DNA from: Anaerolineales bacterium UBA2317
Lineage (GTDB): Bacteria; Chloroflexota; Anaerolineae; Anaerolineales; Villigracilaceae
Reading direction: 5' to 3'
Length of the DNA: 64,000 nucleotides
Assembly: GCA_002345215.1 (NCBI GenBank)
Contig: DDVH01000022.1
Span: forward strand, 198,915 to 262,914
Part shown: in pieces, positions 35,061-42,992 of the stretch
Layout of the letters: every line of letters begins with the position of its first letter
Position numbering within the stretch: position 1 is the stretch's first letter
Made by a program: the position numbers and the translations under genes
The notes under the pieces: model-generated
The model's input: the letters and a program-made list of their open reading frames with translations, nothing else
Database searches by the model: none
Told to the model about the DNA's origin: nothing

Positions 35061-35938
35061 ATTTACATTTTCAAAATAAAAAACAAGCCATTGCCTCTTA
35101 CTTGATAAAAAAAGATGATGCTGTTATTTTGATTGAAAGCGGACCCGCTTCGACTCTTCCTACGTTGCAAACTGCTCTTACAGCGGAAGGCTTATCTTTA
35201 GGAGATATCACTCACGTGCTATTGACTCACATTCATCTTGACCATGCTGGCGCGGCTGGTCAACTTGCTCAACTCGGTGCACAGATTTATGTGCATCCAT
35301 TAGGTGCTCCGCATTTGATTAGACCTGAAAAATTAATCGCCAGTGCCTCGCGCATTTATGGCGACAGAATGAATCAACTGTGGGGTGAGATTCTGCCGGT
35401 GGCGCAGAATCAAATTCACATCCCGAATGATGCGGAAGAATTTACAATCGGCAACTTGAAATTTCTTCCAGTCAACACGCCGGGGCATGCCGAACATCAT
35501 TTTGCTTATATCTTTGAAGATATTTGTTTTTCAGGGGATGTGTGTGGTGTGCGCATACCGGGCTATCCATATTTGCGTGTGCCGATGCCACCACCAGAAT
35601 TTCATTTTGAAAAATGGCGTGAGAGTATTACGAAATTAAAAAAATTAAACCTCAAACAAATCGCCCCAACACATTTTGGGATGTATGATGATGTAGATTG
35701 GCATTTGAATACATTGCAGGAAAATTTAGATGCCACCGAAACATGGCTTGATGAAGTGATGCCTAGCGAACCTTCGTTGGATGAATTGCGCGAAAGTTAT
35801 ACAAAATGGATGGAACAACAAAGCCGCGAGCAAGGGTTGAGCGAGGAAGTGATTCAGGTTTATACAGTATCAAACCCAATTGGCATGAGTGCCGATGGTT
35901 TGTTACGTTATTGGAACAAACATAAAAATGCAAAATAA
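35033..35938 (+). CDS. metallo-beta-lactamase-fold hydrolase
   Basis: The 301-residue protein has the MBL zinc motif HIHLDHAG, a later histidine in NTPGHAEHHF, an aspartate in CFSGDVCGVR and a final histidine in IAPTHFGMYDD. The pattern is that of a two-zinc hydrolase of the glyoxalase II / RNase Z superfamily; the substrate is unknown. The C-terminal helical part, after DVDWHLNTLQENLDAT, is typical of the stand-alone MBL proteins that occur beside MoxR operons. It overlaps the DUF58 gene by 28 bases. The M20 peptidase begins at 35928, 11 bases before this gene's stop. Confidence 0.85.
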   Translation: MANTRIISIDLHFQNKKQAIASYLIKKDDAVILIESGPASTLPTLQTALTAEGLSLGDITHVLLTHIHLDHAGAAGQLAQLGAQIYVHPLGAPHLIRPEKLIASASRIYGDRMNQLWGEILPVAQNQIHIPNDAEEFTIGNLKFLPVNTPGHAEHHFAYIFEDICFSGDVCGVRIPGYPYLRVPMPPPEFHFEKWRESITKLKKLNLKQIAPTHFGMYDDVDWHLNTLQENLDATETWLDEVMPSEPSLDELRESYTKWMEQQSREQGLSEEVIQVYTVSNPIGMSADGLLRYWNKHKNAK

Positions 35939-37655
35939 AATTTGGTTTGATGAAGTTTTGCAGTTAACAAAAGCTTTGATGGGGATTTCAAGTATTAGCC
36001 CGAATATAGAAGATGAAAATAAATGTGCTGATGCGATTCGTGATTTGACGTTAGCACCATACCAAAATGGAAAGCAACCCGATGTGCTTTCTGGTTTTTG
36101 GTTTACAGAAGATGGTAGAAAAAATTTTGCTTGTTTATTGAAGAGCAAGAAAAACTCTGGCAAAACAATTATCTTGATGGGGCATTTTGACACTGTTGGG
36201 GTAGATGATTTTTCCCGTTACGGAAATGTACAAATTGCTTTTCAGCCTAAACAATTGGCTGAAGAAATGAAGAAACATTTTCAATTGAAAAGTGATTTGG
36301 ATATTTCAGAACAATCTGCATGGACTCATTTGCAAACGGGAGATTGGCTATTCGGGCGTGGTTCCGTAGATATGAAATCAGGTGTGGCTATTAATATTGC
36401 ATTGATGCGTGCTTTCGCTAAACCTGATGAAAATGATCATCGCTTAATTGATGAATTAGATGGCAATATTTTGTTATTGGCTTGCCCCGATGAAGAGACA
36501 GAATCTGTGGGCGTGCTTTCGGCTGTGCCGGATTTGTTGAAATTACGTGAAAAAGAAAATTTGGAATACATTGGTGTGATTAACACGGATTACATCGCAC
36601 CACGTGATGAAAATGAGAATATCCGTTTTATTTATTCAGGCACAGTAGGGAAGTTGTTGCCATCGTTTTATATTTTAGGCGTTCGCACACACGTTGGCGA
36701 AATTTTTCGTGGCATCGATGCTTCTCAAATTGCGGCAGAATTGGTGCGTGAGATTAATCTCAACCCAGCATGGATAGATTCATGGACGGGTTCATTGGGA
36801 AATGAAGGGTTAACTGAAATTGCAGTTCCGCCTGTAGCTTTGCAAATGCGAGATTTAAAGCCTTCGTATAATGCTGAAACGGCAGGTGAGGCATTTGTTT
36901 ACGTCAATTGGTTGACGTTGCAAATGAATCCGCTTGACGCGATGAAAATGATGAGGGATTCAGCGAAACAGGCTTTAGGTCAGGTAGTGAGGCGGGTGGA
37001 GGAGAGTTATCAAGAGTTTAATAAGTTAGGTGGTCAATTACAAAAGCCACCTACATGGAATCAAATTGTCATCTCTTATGATGAGTTACTTCAAAAGGCA
37101 TCTAAAGAGATGGGTGATGAAAATTTGAATCAGTTATTGAAAGATAAAGTAAACGAATATTCGTCGAAAGTAAAAGATAGCCGCGAGTTAAGTTGTTTAT
37201 TGGTGGCGGAGTTGGCAAAAGCCGCAAAATTAAGCAGACCTGCCATTGTGACATTTTTCTCGCCGCCATATTATCCTTCTGTCATTCCGCAAGAAAATGA
37301 GTTGACTCAAGCATTGGCTTCTGTGATTGGCGAATTTGAGGATGAGATTCAATATCGTGGGTTCTTCCCATACATTTCTGATTTAAGTTATTTACGCCTT
37401 GACCATGCTGATGCTTCGGAAAGTTTGAAGAAATTCATGCCTTTGTTTGACGTAGCCAAAGAAGATAAAAAGAAAGTATATTTATTAGACTCTGATAAAC
37501 TAAAAGAGATTCAGGCATTGAATTGCCCAGTGATTAACATCGGTCCGTTTGGTAGAGATGCGCACGGACTGTATGAACGGGTTTATATGCCTTATTCTTT
37601 TGAGACTGTGCCGCAGATAATTTGTCAGACCATTAAGCAAGTTTTTTCAAAATAG
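35928..37655 (+). CDS. M20-family peptidase, RocB-like
   Basis: The product is about 575 residues, longer than typical M20 carboxypeptidases (about 400) and near the RocB size (about 560). Zinc-site motifs are visible: ILMGHFDTVGV, FGRGSVDMKSGVAINIAL and LLACPDEETESVGVLSA. It probably hydrolyses a dipeptide or amino-acid amide in the cytoplasm; RocB itself is linked to arginine use. A GTG at 35889 opens the frame, but ATG 35928 (MQNKIWFDEV) fits the family start. It shares the MoxR/DUF58/MBL transcript. Confidence 0.8.
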   Translation: MQNKIWFDEVLQLTKALMGISSISPNIEDENKCADAIRDLTLAPYQNGKQPDVLSGFWFTEDGRKNFACLLKSKKNSGKTIILMGHFDTVGVDDFSRYGNVQIAFQPKQLAEEMKKHFQLKSDLDISEQSAWTHLQTGDWLFGRGSVDMKSGVAINIALMRAFAKPDENDHRLIDELDGNILLLACPDEETESVGVLSAVPDLLKLREKENLEYIGVINTDYIAPRDENENIRFIYSGTVGKLLPSFYILGVRTHVGEIFRGIDASQIAAELVREINLNPAWIDSWTGSLGNEGLTEIAVPPVALQMRDLKPSYNAETAGEAFVYVNWLTLQMNPLDAMKMMRDSAKQALGQVVRRVEESYQEFNKLGGQLQKPPTWNQIVISYDELLQKASKEMGDENLNQLLKDKVNEYSSKVKDSRELSCLLVAELAKAAKLSRPAIVTFFSPPYYPSVIPQENELTQALASVIGEFEDEIQYRGFFPYISDLSYLRLDHADASESLKKFMPLFDVAKEDKKKVYLLDSDKLKEIQALNCPVINIGPFGRDAHGLYERVYMPYSFETVPQIICQTIKQVFSK

Positions 37656-37715
37656 AAAAAATCACCCGCAACTCTACCCCGTTTTGGTTGTTAACCTGAT
37701 AATAACTCTTGCGCC

Positions 37716-37744
37716 TTGACAGGTTCAGGCTTTTTACCTATCAT
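37716..37744 (+). promoter_or_regulatory. sigma-70-type promoter of the pyruvate kinase gene
   Basis: A perfect TTGACA (37716-37721) and TATCAT (37739-37744) are 17 bases apart. The leader to the ATG at 37852 would be about 100 bases and includes a REP-like repeat. Confidence 0.7.
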
Positions 37745-37762
37745 CACGGCGTTTTAACACAC

Positions 37763-37826
37763 GTCACACTGAGCAGAGCGAAGCATCTCTACGGTGGTAG
37801 AGACCCTTCCCTTCGTTCAGGGTGAT
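37763..37826. repeat. REP-like imperfect inverted repeat
   Basis: Two imperfect arms face each other around a GGTG centre: ACACTGAGCAGAGCGAAG, extending to TCTCTAC, and the complement of CCTTCGTTCAGGGTGA. It lies in the pyk leader. The TCTCTAC/GTAGAGA centre recalls the hairpins at 48 and 2653. This is a dispersed extragenic element rather than a protein-binding site. Confidence 0.55.
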
Positions 37827-37851
37827 AGTAAAATTTGAAAAGGATATAGAT

Positions 37852-39336
37852 ATGATTAGGCACGCAAAAATTGTCGCAACCATTGGACCTGCTTCTGATT
37901 CAGAAGCAGTATTAGAGAAATTAATCAATGCGGGGATGAATATTGCTCGCTTGAATTTTTCACATGGCACGCACGAACAACACGCTGAAAGAATAAAACG
38001 GATAAGAAAAGTTGCCGAACGGTTAGAAACTCCGCTAGGGATTTTGCAAGATTTACAAGGACCAAAAATCCGCGTGGGCAGGTTAGAGGCGCCGCTTCAA
38101 CTTTCGATTGGCGAAGAGATATATTTATATCCCACCAAAGAAGAAAAGCCCAAAACAGAATGTCAATTAATCCCTGTAGATTTTCGTGAATTGTTTGATT
38201 CTGTTCAAGTGAAAGATAAACTTTTGCTTGATGATGGTCGCCTTGCTTTAGAAGTGCTTGCTTCTGATAGTCATACTGTTCATGCAAAAGTATTGGTAGG
38301 TGGCGAATTATTTTCACACAAAGGTATTAACTTGCCTGGTGTAAAACTTCGCATTGCAGGTTTTACGGATAAAGATAAAGCCGATTTGGCTTTCGGTATT
38401 TCTCAAGGTGTAGATGCAGTTGCAATTTCATTTGTACGCAGTGCGGAGGATGTTCGTACTGTGCGTGCCGCCATCAAAGAATATTCCAATGGCAAACGTG
38501 AACCATTGCTAATTGCCAAATTAGAAAAACCAGAAGCCATGGATGAGTTAGAAGAAATTTTAGACGTGGTAGATGGTGTCATGGTCGCACGTGGAGATTT
38601 GGGTGTAGAGCTTCCTCCTGAACAAGTGCCATCTTTGCAAAAGACAATTATTCGCTCGGCAAATGCAAAAGCAAAATTAGTGATTACCGCTACACAAATG
38701 CTTGAATCTATGATTCAAAACCCGCTTCCGACTCGCGCCGAAGCATCAGATGTAGCCAATGCAATTTTTGATGGCACAGACGCAGTCATGCTTTCTGCTG
38801 AAACTGCTTCAGGTGAATACCCAAGTTTAGCAGTTGAGATGATGTCGCGCATTGTCATCGAAGCGGAATCGCATTTCAAAGAGTGGGGAAGTCGTCAGGA
38901 TGGCAGAGCAGGTTTAGGTCAGAGTGATGCGGCAACAATGGCACGCGCGGCAAATGCCCTTGCCAGCGACCACGATGTCAGAGGTATTGCTGTGTTCACC
39001 ATGCAAGGTCGTTCGGCATGGCTGATGTCGAAAGCACGTCCACCAAAACAAATTCTTGGTTTTACTCCAGAACGAAATACGTTAAATCAACTTTCGTTCT
39101 TGTGGGGCGTTGAACCGCATCTCGTTCGTTATGCAAGTTCATTGGATGACATGATTGCCGATGTTGATTCTGTTTTGTTGAAATCAGGAATTCAAAAAGG
39201 AAGCCAAGTTGTGTTGGTGTGTGGATACCCCATCGGCGACCAACGCCCACCCAACATGGCATTGCTTCACACTGTTGGAAGTGAACCAACTGTAAAACTC
39301 GTTCGCAAATTAGCCGAAAATAACGTTGGGAAGTAA
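37852..39336 (+). CDS. pyk: pyruvate kinase
   Basis: The product is 494 residues, close to the family's usual 470-480. The barrel and active site are clear: HAKIVATIGPASDSEAVLEK, NIARLNFSHGTHEQH, FTDKDKADLAFGISQGVDAV, LLIAKLEKPEAMDELEEILD, VDGVMVARGDLGVELPPEQV and VITATQMLESMIQNPLPTRA. The C-terminal regulatory domain (about 360-494) is present. It converts phosphoenolpyruvate and ADP to pyruvate and ATP. A GTG at 37822 extends the frame, but AAAGGA at 37838-37843 supports ATG 37852. It stands alone with its own promoter and terminator. Confidence 0.96.
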   Translation: MIRHAKIVATIGPASDSEAVLEKLINAGMNIARLNFSHGTHEQHAERIKRIRKVAERLETPLGILQDLQGPKIRVGRLEAPLQLSIGEEIYLYPTKEEKPKTECQLIPVDFRELFDSVQVKDKLLLDDGRLALEVLASDSHTVHAKVLVGGELFSHKGINLPGVKLRIAGFTDKDKADLAFGISQGVDAVAISFVRSAEDVRTVRAAIKEYSNGKREPLLIAKLEKPEAMDELEEILDVVDGVMVARGDLGVELPPEQVPSLQKTIIRSANAKAKLVITATQMLESMIQNPLPTRAEASDVANAIFDGTDAVMLSAETASGEYPSLAVEMMSRIVIEAESHFKEWGSRQDGRAGLGQSDAATMARAANALASDHDVRGIAVFTMQGRSAWLMSKARPPKQILGFTPERNTLNQLSFLWGVEPHLVRYASSLDDMIADVDSVLLKSGIQKGSQVVLVCGYPIGDQRPPNMALLHTVGSEPTVKLVRKLAENNVGK

Positions 39337-39391
39337 CGCTTCATTCTTCGTGGATAACTGATTCGTAATCCTCAACATTTTTTGCGCATAC

Positions 39392-39426
39392 AAAGAGACA
39401 GTCATCTTCTAAATGACTGTCTCTTT
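39392..39426. terminator. bidirectional terminator between pyk and the DMT gene
   Basis: Fourteen-base perfect arms (39392-39405 and 39413-39426) form a hairpin between two convergent genes. The T runs lie on both sides, and the minus-strand gene's stop codon touches the right arm. Confidence 0.8.
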
Positions 39427-40319
39427 TATTTCTCAAATGTCGCAATTAAAATTCCAATCGTGATTAAAATTCCACCAAAGATAAATAACGGCGTAATTGT
39501 TTCTGATAAAAAGAACCAACCTAATAATGTACCAACAACAGGTTGAGCAAAAAAAGTTAACGAAGCCACTGCGGCGGGTAGTTCAGCAAATGCATAATTC
39601 CATAGAAACATAGCCACTGCTGTAGATATGATTCCTAAAAATAATAATCCGCCGATAATTCCAATTGTGATTTCACCAATGCCTTGTGAATTAATTTCCC
39701 ATAGGCTGAATGCAATGCTGGTTGGTAAACCGCCTAATAACATAATAGTACTTGAGGTTAACAAATCCGCATTTTGAGAAACTTTACGGACTAAAACAGA
39801 ATACAACGCCCACGTTAACCCTGCCGCGAGTAGACTCATATTTCCCCAAAACAGTGAAGGTGATAACTCAGCCGTACGCGGGTCAATCACGGCTAGCACA
39901 CCTAAAGTCGCAATCACCAAAGCAATGATTCGTCTCGGCGTAGTTTTTTCGCCCAATAAAAATGGAGCAAATAATAAAACAAACGCTGGTGTAGTGGATG
40001 TGATTAACGCCCCATTTGATGCCGTAGAAAGTTTTGTACCCACAAATTGAAAGCCCAATGAAATTCCATAGCCGACAAAGCCAACCCAAAAACTTGTCCA
40101 AGATAATTCTTTGGTGATATTTATTTTTGAATTTGTTTTTCTATTTCTAAAGTAAAGGACAATTGCTAAAGCAATTGCTCCCATTAACAAACGTAAAGTC
40201 AATAATGAAAACGGCGGAATCACTTCCAAAACCACTTTGCTGACCACATACATACCACCCCAAATGGCGGCGGCAGTGAGACCTGATATTAAACCTGCGA
40301 ATGAATTGTGTTTATGCAT
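39426..40319 (-). CDS. EamA/DMT-family transporter
   Basis: The product is about 297 residues with ten hydrophobic segments and two EamA repeats. GLTAAAIWGGMYVVSKVVLE opens the first, and NMSLLAAGLTWALYSVLVRK opens the second. PAVASLTFFAQPVVGTLLGW is the familiar helix near the end. The drug/metabolite transporter family includes exporters of amino acids, nucleosides and osmolytes; the solute here is unknown. The frame extends to a TTG at 40355, but ATG 40319 (MHKHNSFAG) is preferred. A TATAAT ends only nine bases before it. Confidence 0.88.
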   Translation of the reverse strand: MHKHNSFAGLISGLTAAAIWGGMYVVSKVVLEVIPPFSLLTLRLLMGAIALAIVLYFRNRKTNSKINITKELSWTSFWVGFVGYGISLGFQFVGTKLSTASNGALITSTTPAFVLLFAPFLLGEKTTPRRIIALVIATLGVLAVIDPRTAELSPSLFWGNMSLLAAGLTWALYSVLVRKVSQNADLLTSSTIMLLGGLPTSIAFSLWEINSQGIGEITIGIIGGLLFLGIISTAVAMFLWNYAFAELPAAVASLTFFAQPVVGTLLGWFFLSETITPLFIFGGILITIGILIATFEK

Positions 40320-40328
40320 AAGTCCCCG

Positions 40329-40334
40329 ATTATA
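40329..40334 (-). promoter_or_regulatory. -10 box close to the DMT start codon
   Basis: A perfect TATAAT, preceded by GG, ends nine bases before the ATG at 40319, giving a leader of about three bases or none. Confidence 0.45.
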
Positions 40335-40366
40335 CCGAGAATAATTTATGAACAATACAATGTAAG

Positions 40367-40981
40367 TTATTTCGGCTTACGAACCATTGACCATACCTGT
40401 AAAGAACTTTTTGGCACAACTCCGCTATCTGCTACCTCAAATCCAAGTTTTTGATAAAAAGATAAATTTGATTCGTTTTGTGTTTCTAAATAACAAATTT
40501 GACCTGCTTCATCAGCTTTTGAAAACACAGGTTGCAACACACTTCTTCCTAGCCCTTTCCCCTGCTGAGAAGGGTCAACACCTAATCCCCATAAATACCA
40601 ATGCGGTTGATTTGCAAATTTTTTGTGTAGATTATCTGTATAAGTGACAGCTTCGTTAAAACGATTAAATCCAGCCCAGCCAAATTTGAGAGGCATGGTC
40701 AACATACCAGTTCGTAATACGCCAATAAACGTAGGCGATGTTTTACCGGGTTGTAACCAACAAGCAATAGTATCAAGCGATGGAAGCGTCCAAACTTCTC
40801 CATACAAAAAGCAATACTTAACAACAATACTGACAAATTCAGGAGTGAGGCGTTTGCGTCGTGCATCGTCTGGGGCTAAATACTTAAGAAAGGGGTCATT
40901 GAAAAAGGATTTCCCCATCACATCAATTGCTTGCTGAAGTTGGGATTGTGTCAATATAACAGGTTGAGGTAAATCTGACAT
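40367..40981 (-). CDS. GNAT-family N-acetyltransferase
   Basis: This is a 204-residue GNAT protein. WYLWGLGVDPSQQGKGLGRS contains the conserved acetyl-CoA-binding Q-x-x-G-x-G/A loop, and NESNLSFYQKLGFEVADSG is the C-terminal motif of the fold. It transfers an acetyl group to an unidentified amine. The ATG has an AAGGAG ribosome-binding site, and a TATAAT lies about 35 bases upstream of the start. It is followed on the same strand by the DMT transporter after 47 bases. Confidence 0.88.
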   Translation of the reverse strand: MSDLPQPVILTQSQLQQAIDVMGKSFFNDPFLKYLAPDDARRKRLTPEFVSIVVKYCFLYGEVWTLPSLDTIACWLQPGKTSPTFIGVLRTGMLTMPLKFGWAGFNRFNEAVTYTDNLHKKFANQPHWYLWGLGVDPSQQGKGLGRSVLQPVFSKADEAGQICYLETQNESNLSFYQKLGFEVADSGVVPKSSLQVWSMVRKPK

Positions 40982-41178
40982 GTATACTCCTTAATCAAGT
41001 TAGAATGTATTAAATTATACGCTTTACTTTTCAAAAAGCAATTATTTTTTCCTACTAATTCCACGTCGCCCCAATCATTTGATGATAAATCTCCAAAGAT
41101 ATCATCAACAATTTTGAAGTTCTCCTTATTAAAATAATGCTTCTTTTACGACATACTTAACAAAAAGTTTCAGCTATT

Positions 41179-41556
41179 TCACCATAAATGTAGACCATCA
41201 TTCTTTGCTGGACCAATATTTGAGTTCCAATAACTATAAATAATTATTAGTAACAAGATAAACAATAGTAGCCCATAAAAAGAACCTGCATAAAGAGAAA
41301 TAGTATTAGGGTCAATTTCGTTTTCTTCACAGAACCATGTTGCAGACCAATACGTATCGCTACCAATTTCGGATATTTGTTGGGTGTAAGTCAATTCTTG
41401 ACTTGGGCAAACAAATGGCTTTGCAACTCGATTTAACTGCGGATATATTGAACCAAGTCCCATAGAAATACCAGTGATGCCTATGAATATGGAAAAGATG
41501 AAACCCACTGTGAGCCAAGTGATGAGAGAACTTGTTTTGACTTTTCTAATTTTCAT
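41179..41556 (-). CDS. small two-helix membrane protein of unknown function
   Basis: This is a protein of about 125 residues. One membrane segment lies near residues 11-35 (ITWLTVGFIFSIFIGITGIS) and one near 95-115 (YGLLLFILLLIIIYSYW). An extracytoplasmic loop between them contains two cysteines (CPSQ and FCEENE) that could form a disulfide. I do not recognise the family. A TTG at 41565 extends the frame, but AAGGAG nine bases before ATG 41556 decides the start. It follows the squalene-cyclase-like gene by 13 bases on the same strand, so it is probably co-transcribed. Confidence 0.65.
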   Translation of the reverse strand: MKIRKVKTSSLITWLTVGFIFSIFIGITGISMGLGSIYPQLNRVAKPFVCPSQELTYTQQISEIGSDTYWSATWFCEENEIDPNTISLYAGSFYGLLLFILLLIIIYSYWNSNIGPAKNDGLHLW

Positions 41557-41569
41557 ACCAAACAACTCC

Positions 41570-42532
41570 TTATGCTGAATACCATTTCAATACTCGTAAA
41601 GCACGCAATGTATTCCAGCGGCTTGGTTTGCCTTCGCCTTCGTTTATCTCAACTGGCATGATGCCTTGATATTGAACATCAAGAAGCCATTTCCCATCAT
41701 TATCACGCTTTGATATTACAACTTCAATCGCTTCTGCTATTCGTTCATCAGGTGTGACCTGGGCATTGCGCAGGTACTCAAGCCCACGCAGGATGTCATA
41801 TCGCCACCATGTGGGGAAAGCGAAGCTTGCCCAAGCATTTCCGCCTTTGCGGTCTTTTTCAATTACCTCACCAGTTGATTTTCGCTTGAAGAGATGGCGT
41901 TCGAGCAGGTATTCTTGTCCGCGTAGGCGTGCCGCAGTGACTTCTTGATTTTTGCAGTTCAATTTTTCGTATTCTAATAAAGCCTCTAAAACGCAGATTG
42001 TAGTGTTGAACGATGAACGTGTTGAGCCGTTTTCCGCTTCGCAATTCCAACCGCCATCTCGTAATTGCTCACTGTGTAACCGATTGATAATGCCACTTAC
42101 ATCCTGACCAAAATAAGCACTAGCAGTTGCTACTTGACCATTGATACATGGTTCTATTTCACCACTGAAAAACGGATTGTTATCACATTCTGGTGGACCT
42201 GAACCTTGCCAAGTTACATACTCACGGACAAGTCTTAATGCATGTTGTGTTTTTGCACTTGTTGGGTCAAGCCCTAAGTGATACAAAAGCCATAATACAT
42301 GCATTGTGGAGTTCCACCCATGATTCCATGCTGTGCCTGCCCACTTGCCATCAGTACCTTGTAAAGCGAGTAATTGCGCTCCCCAGCCTTCAGTAGCGAC
42401 CTTTGCACGTTCCTTCGCAACTTCATCAGCAGGTGCATCCATTAAATCTTGCATCACTTGCCAACGAATGGATGGGTCTGAATCAAGCAACCAATTGATG
42501 ACTGATTTGCTTGGTTTATATCTTGGAGTCAT
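41570..42532 (-). CDS. squalene-cyclase / prenyltransferase-like alpha-alpha barrel protein
   Basis: In this 320-residue protein, repeated helical motifs such as GTDGKWAGTAWNHGWNSTMH, HSEQLRDGGWNCEAENGSTR and KRDNDGKWLLDVQYQGIMPV follow the QW-like repeat of squalene/hopene cyclase and prenyltransferase barrels. True squalene-hopene cyclases have about 630-730 residues and a DxDD motif, neither seen here, so cyclase activity is doubtful. A half-barrel protein-binding or prenyltransferase-like role is possible. GAGGAAAA is its ribosome-binding site. It is followed by a small membrane protein. Confidence 0.7.
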   Translation of the reverse strand: MTPRYKPSKSVINWLLDSDPSIRWQVMQDLMDAPADEVAKERAKVATEGWGAQLLALQGTDGKWAGTAWNHGWNSTMHVLWLLYHLGLDPTSAKTQHALRLVREYVTWQGSGPPECDNNPFFSGEIEPCINGQVATASAYFGQDVSGIINRLHSEQLRDGGWNCEAENGSTRSSFNTTICVLEALLEYEKLNCKNQEVTAARLRGQEYLLERHLFKRKSTGEVIEKDRKGGNAWASFAFPTWWRYDILRGLEYLRNAQVTPDERIAEAIEVVISKRDNDGKWLLDVQYQGIMPVEINEGEGKPSRWNTLRALRVLKWYSA

Positions 42533-42534
42533 TT

Positions 42535-42933
42535 TTATTCTCCGCTCACTTTTCCTCTAAACTTCTTAATTTCACTACGTTTTTTCTTTTCACTCAATCG
42601 TTTCTCTTTTGAAGCCTTGGTTGCTTTTGTTTTCTTGCGAATTTTTGGCTTGACACTTGCTTTTTGAATCAACTCATAAAATTTTGCAATCACGTCTTCG
42701 CGATTACCCTCTTGCGTGCGAAAACGTTTGGATTCGAGAATCAAAATGCCATTAGCATTGACTCTTTTTCCCGCGAGCAGAATCAAGCGTCCCTTAGTTT
42801 CTGAAGCGAGGTTGGAGGAGTTGAGAATGTCAAAGCGCAGTTGAACAGCCGTCGCAACTTTATTGACATTTTGCCCGCCTGGTCCCGAAGCGCGGATATA
42901 TTCCAATTGAATTTCTGAATCAAGTTTTTTCAT
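42535..42933 (-). CDS. arfB: ArfB-type peptidyl-tRNA hydrolase
   Basis: The product is 132 residues. The GGQ loop in YIRASGPGGQNVNKVATAVQ is the catalytic motif of class I release factors, and the size matches ArfB (YaeJ, about 140). The basic C-terminal tail (RKKTKATKASKEKRLSEKKK) is what ArfB inserts into the ribosome's mRNA channel when rescuing stalled ribosomes. It hydrolyses peptidyl-tRNA without a stop codon. The frame extends to 42951, but ATG 42933 (MKKLDSEIQLEY) is the normal start. A TATAAT ends seven bases upstream. Confidence 0.92.
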   Translation of the reverse strand: MKKLDSEIQLEYIRASGPGGQNVNKVATAVQLRFDILNSSNLASETKGRLILLAGKRVNANGILILESKRFRTQEGNREDVIAKFYELIQKASVKPKIRKKTKATKASKEKRLSEKKKRSEIKKFRGKVSGE

Positions 42934-42940
42934 TTCCCTC

Positions 42941-42946
42941 ATTATA
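42941..42946 (-). promoter_or_regulatory. -10 box giving a likely leaderless arfB mRNA
   Basis: TATAAT ends seven bases before the ATG at 42933. Transcription would begin at or one base before the start codon. Confidence 0.45.
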
Positions 42947-42954
42947 AACAAAAA

Positions 42955-42992
42955 CCCCTCTCCTTTTTAGGGAGAGGGGCAGGGGTGAGGGT
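42955..42992. repeat. CCCCTCTCC/GGAGAGGGG hairpin repeat
   Basis: A nine-base perfect inverted repeat (CCCCTCTCC at 42955-42963, GGAGAGGGG at 42971-42979), followed by a purine run, occupies the whole gap between the KorB stop and arfB. Its GC-rich composition contrasts with its surroundings. It may act as a transcript end for korB. Confidence 0.55.

Noticed and set aside
40982..41178. Possible small gene in the gap upstream of the GNAT gene: an open minus-strand frame of about 60 codons and a 17-codon frame with AAGGAG
   Set aside because: The longer frame has no start codon and the shorter one is too small to judge; it could be a gene remnant, but support is insufficient.
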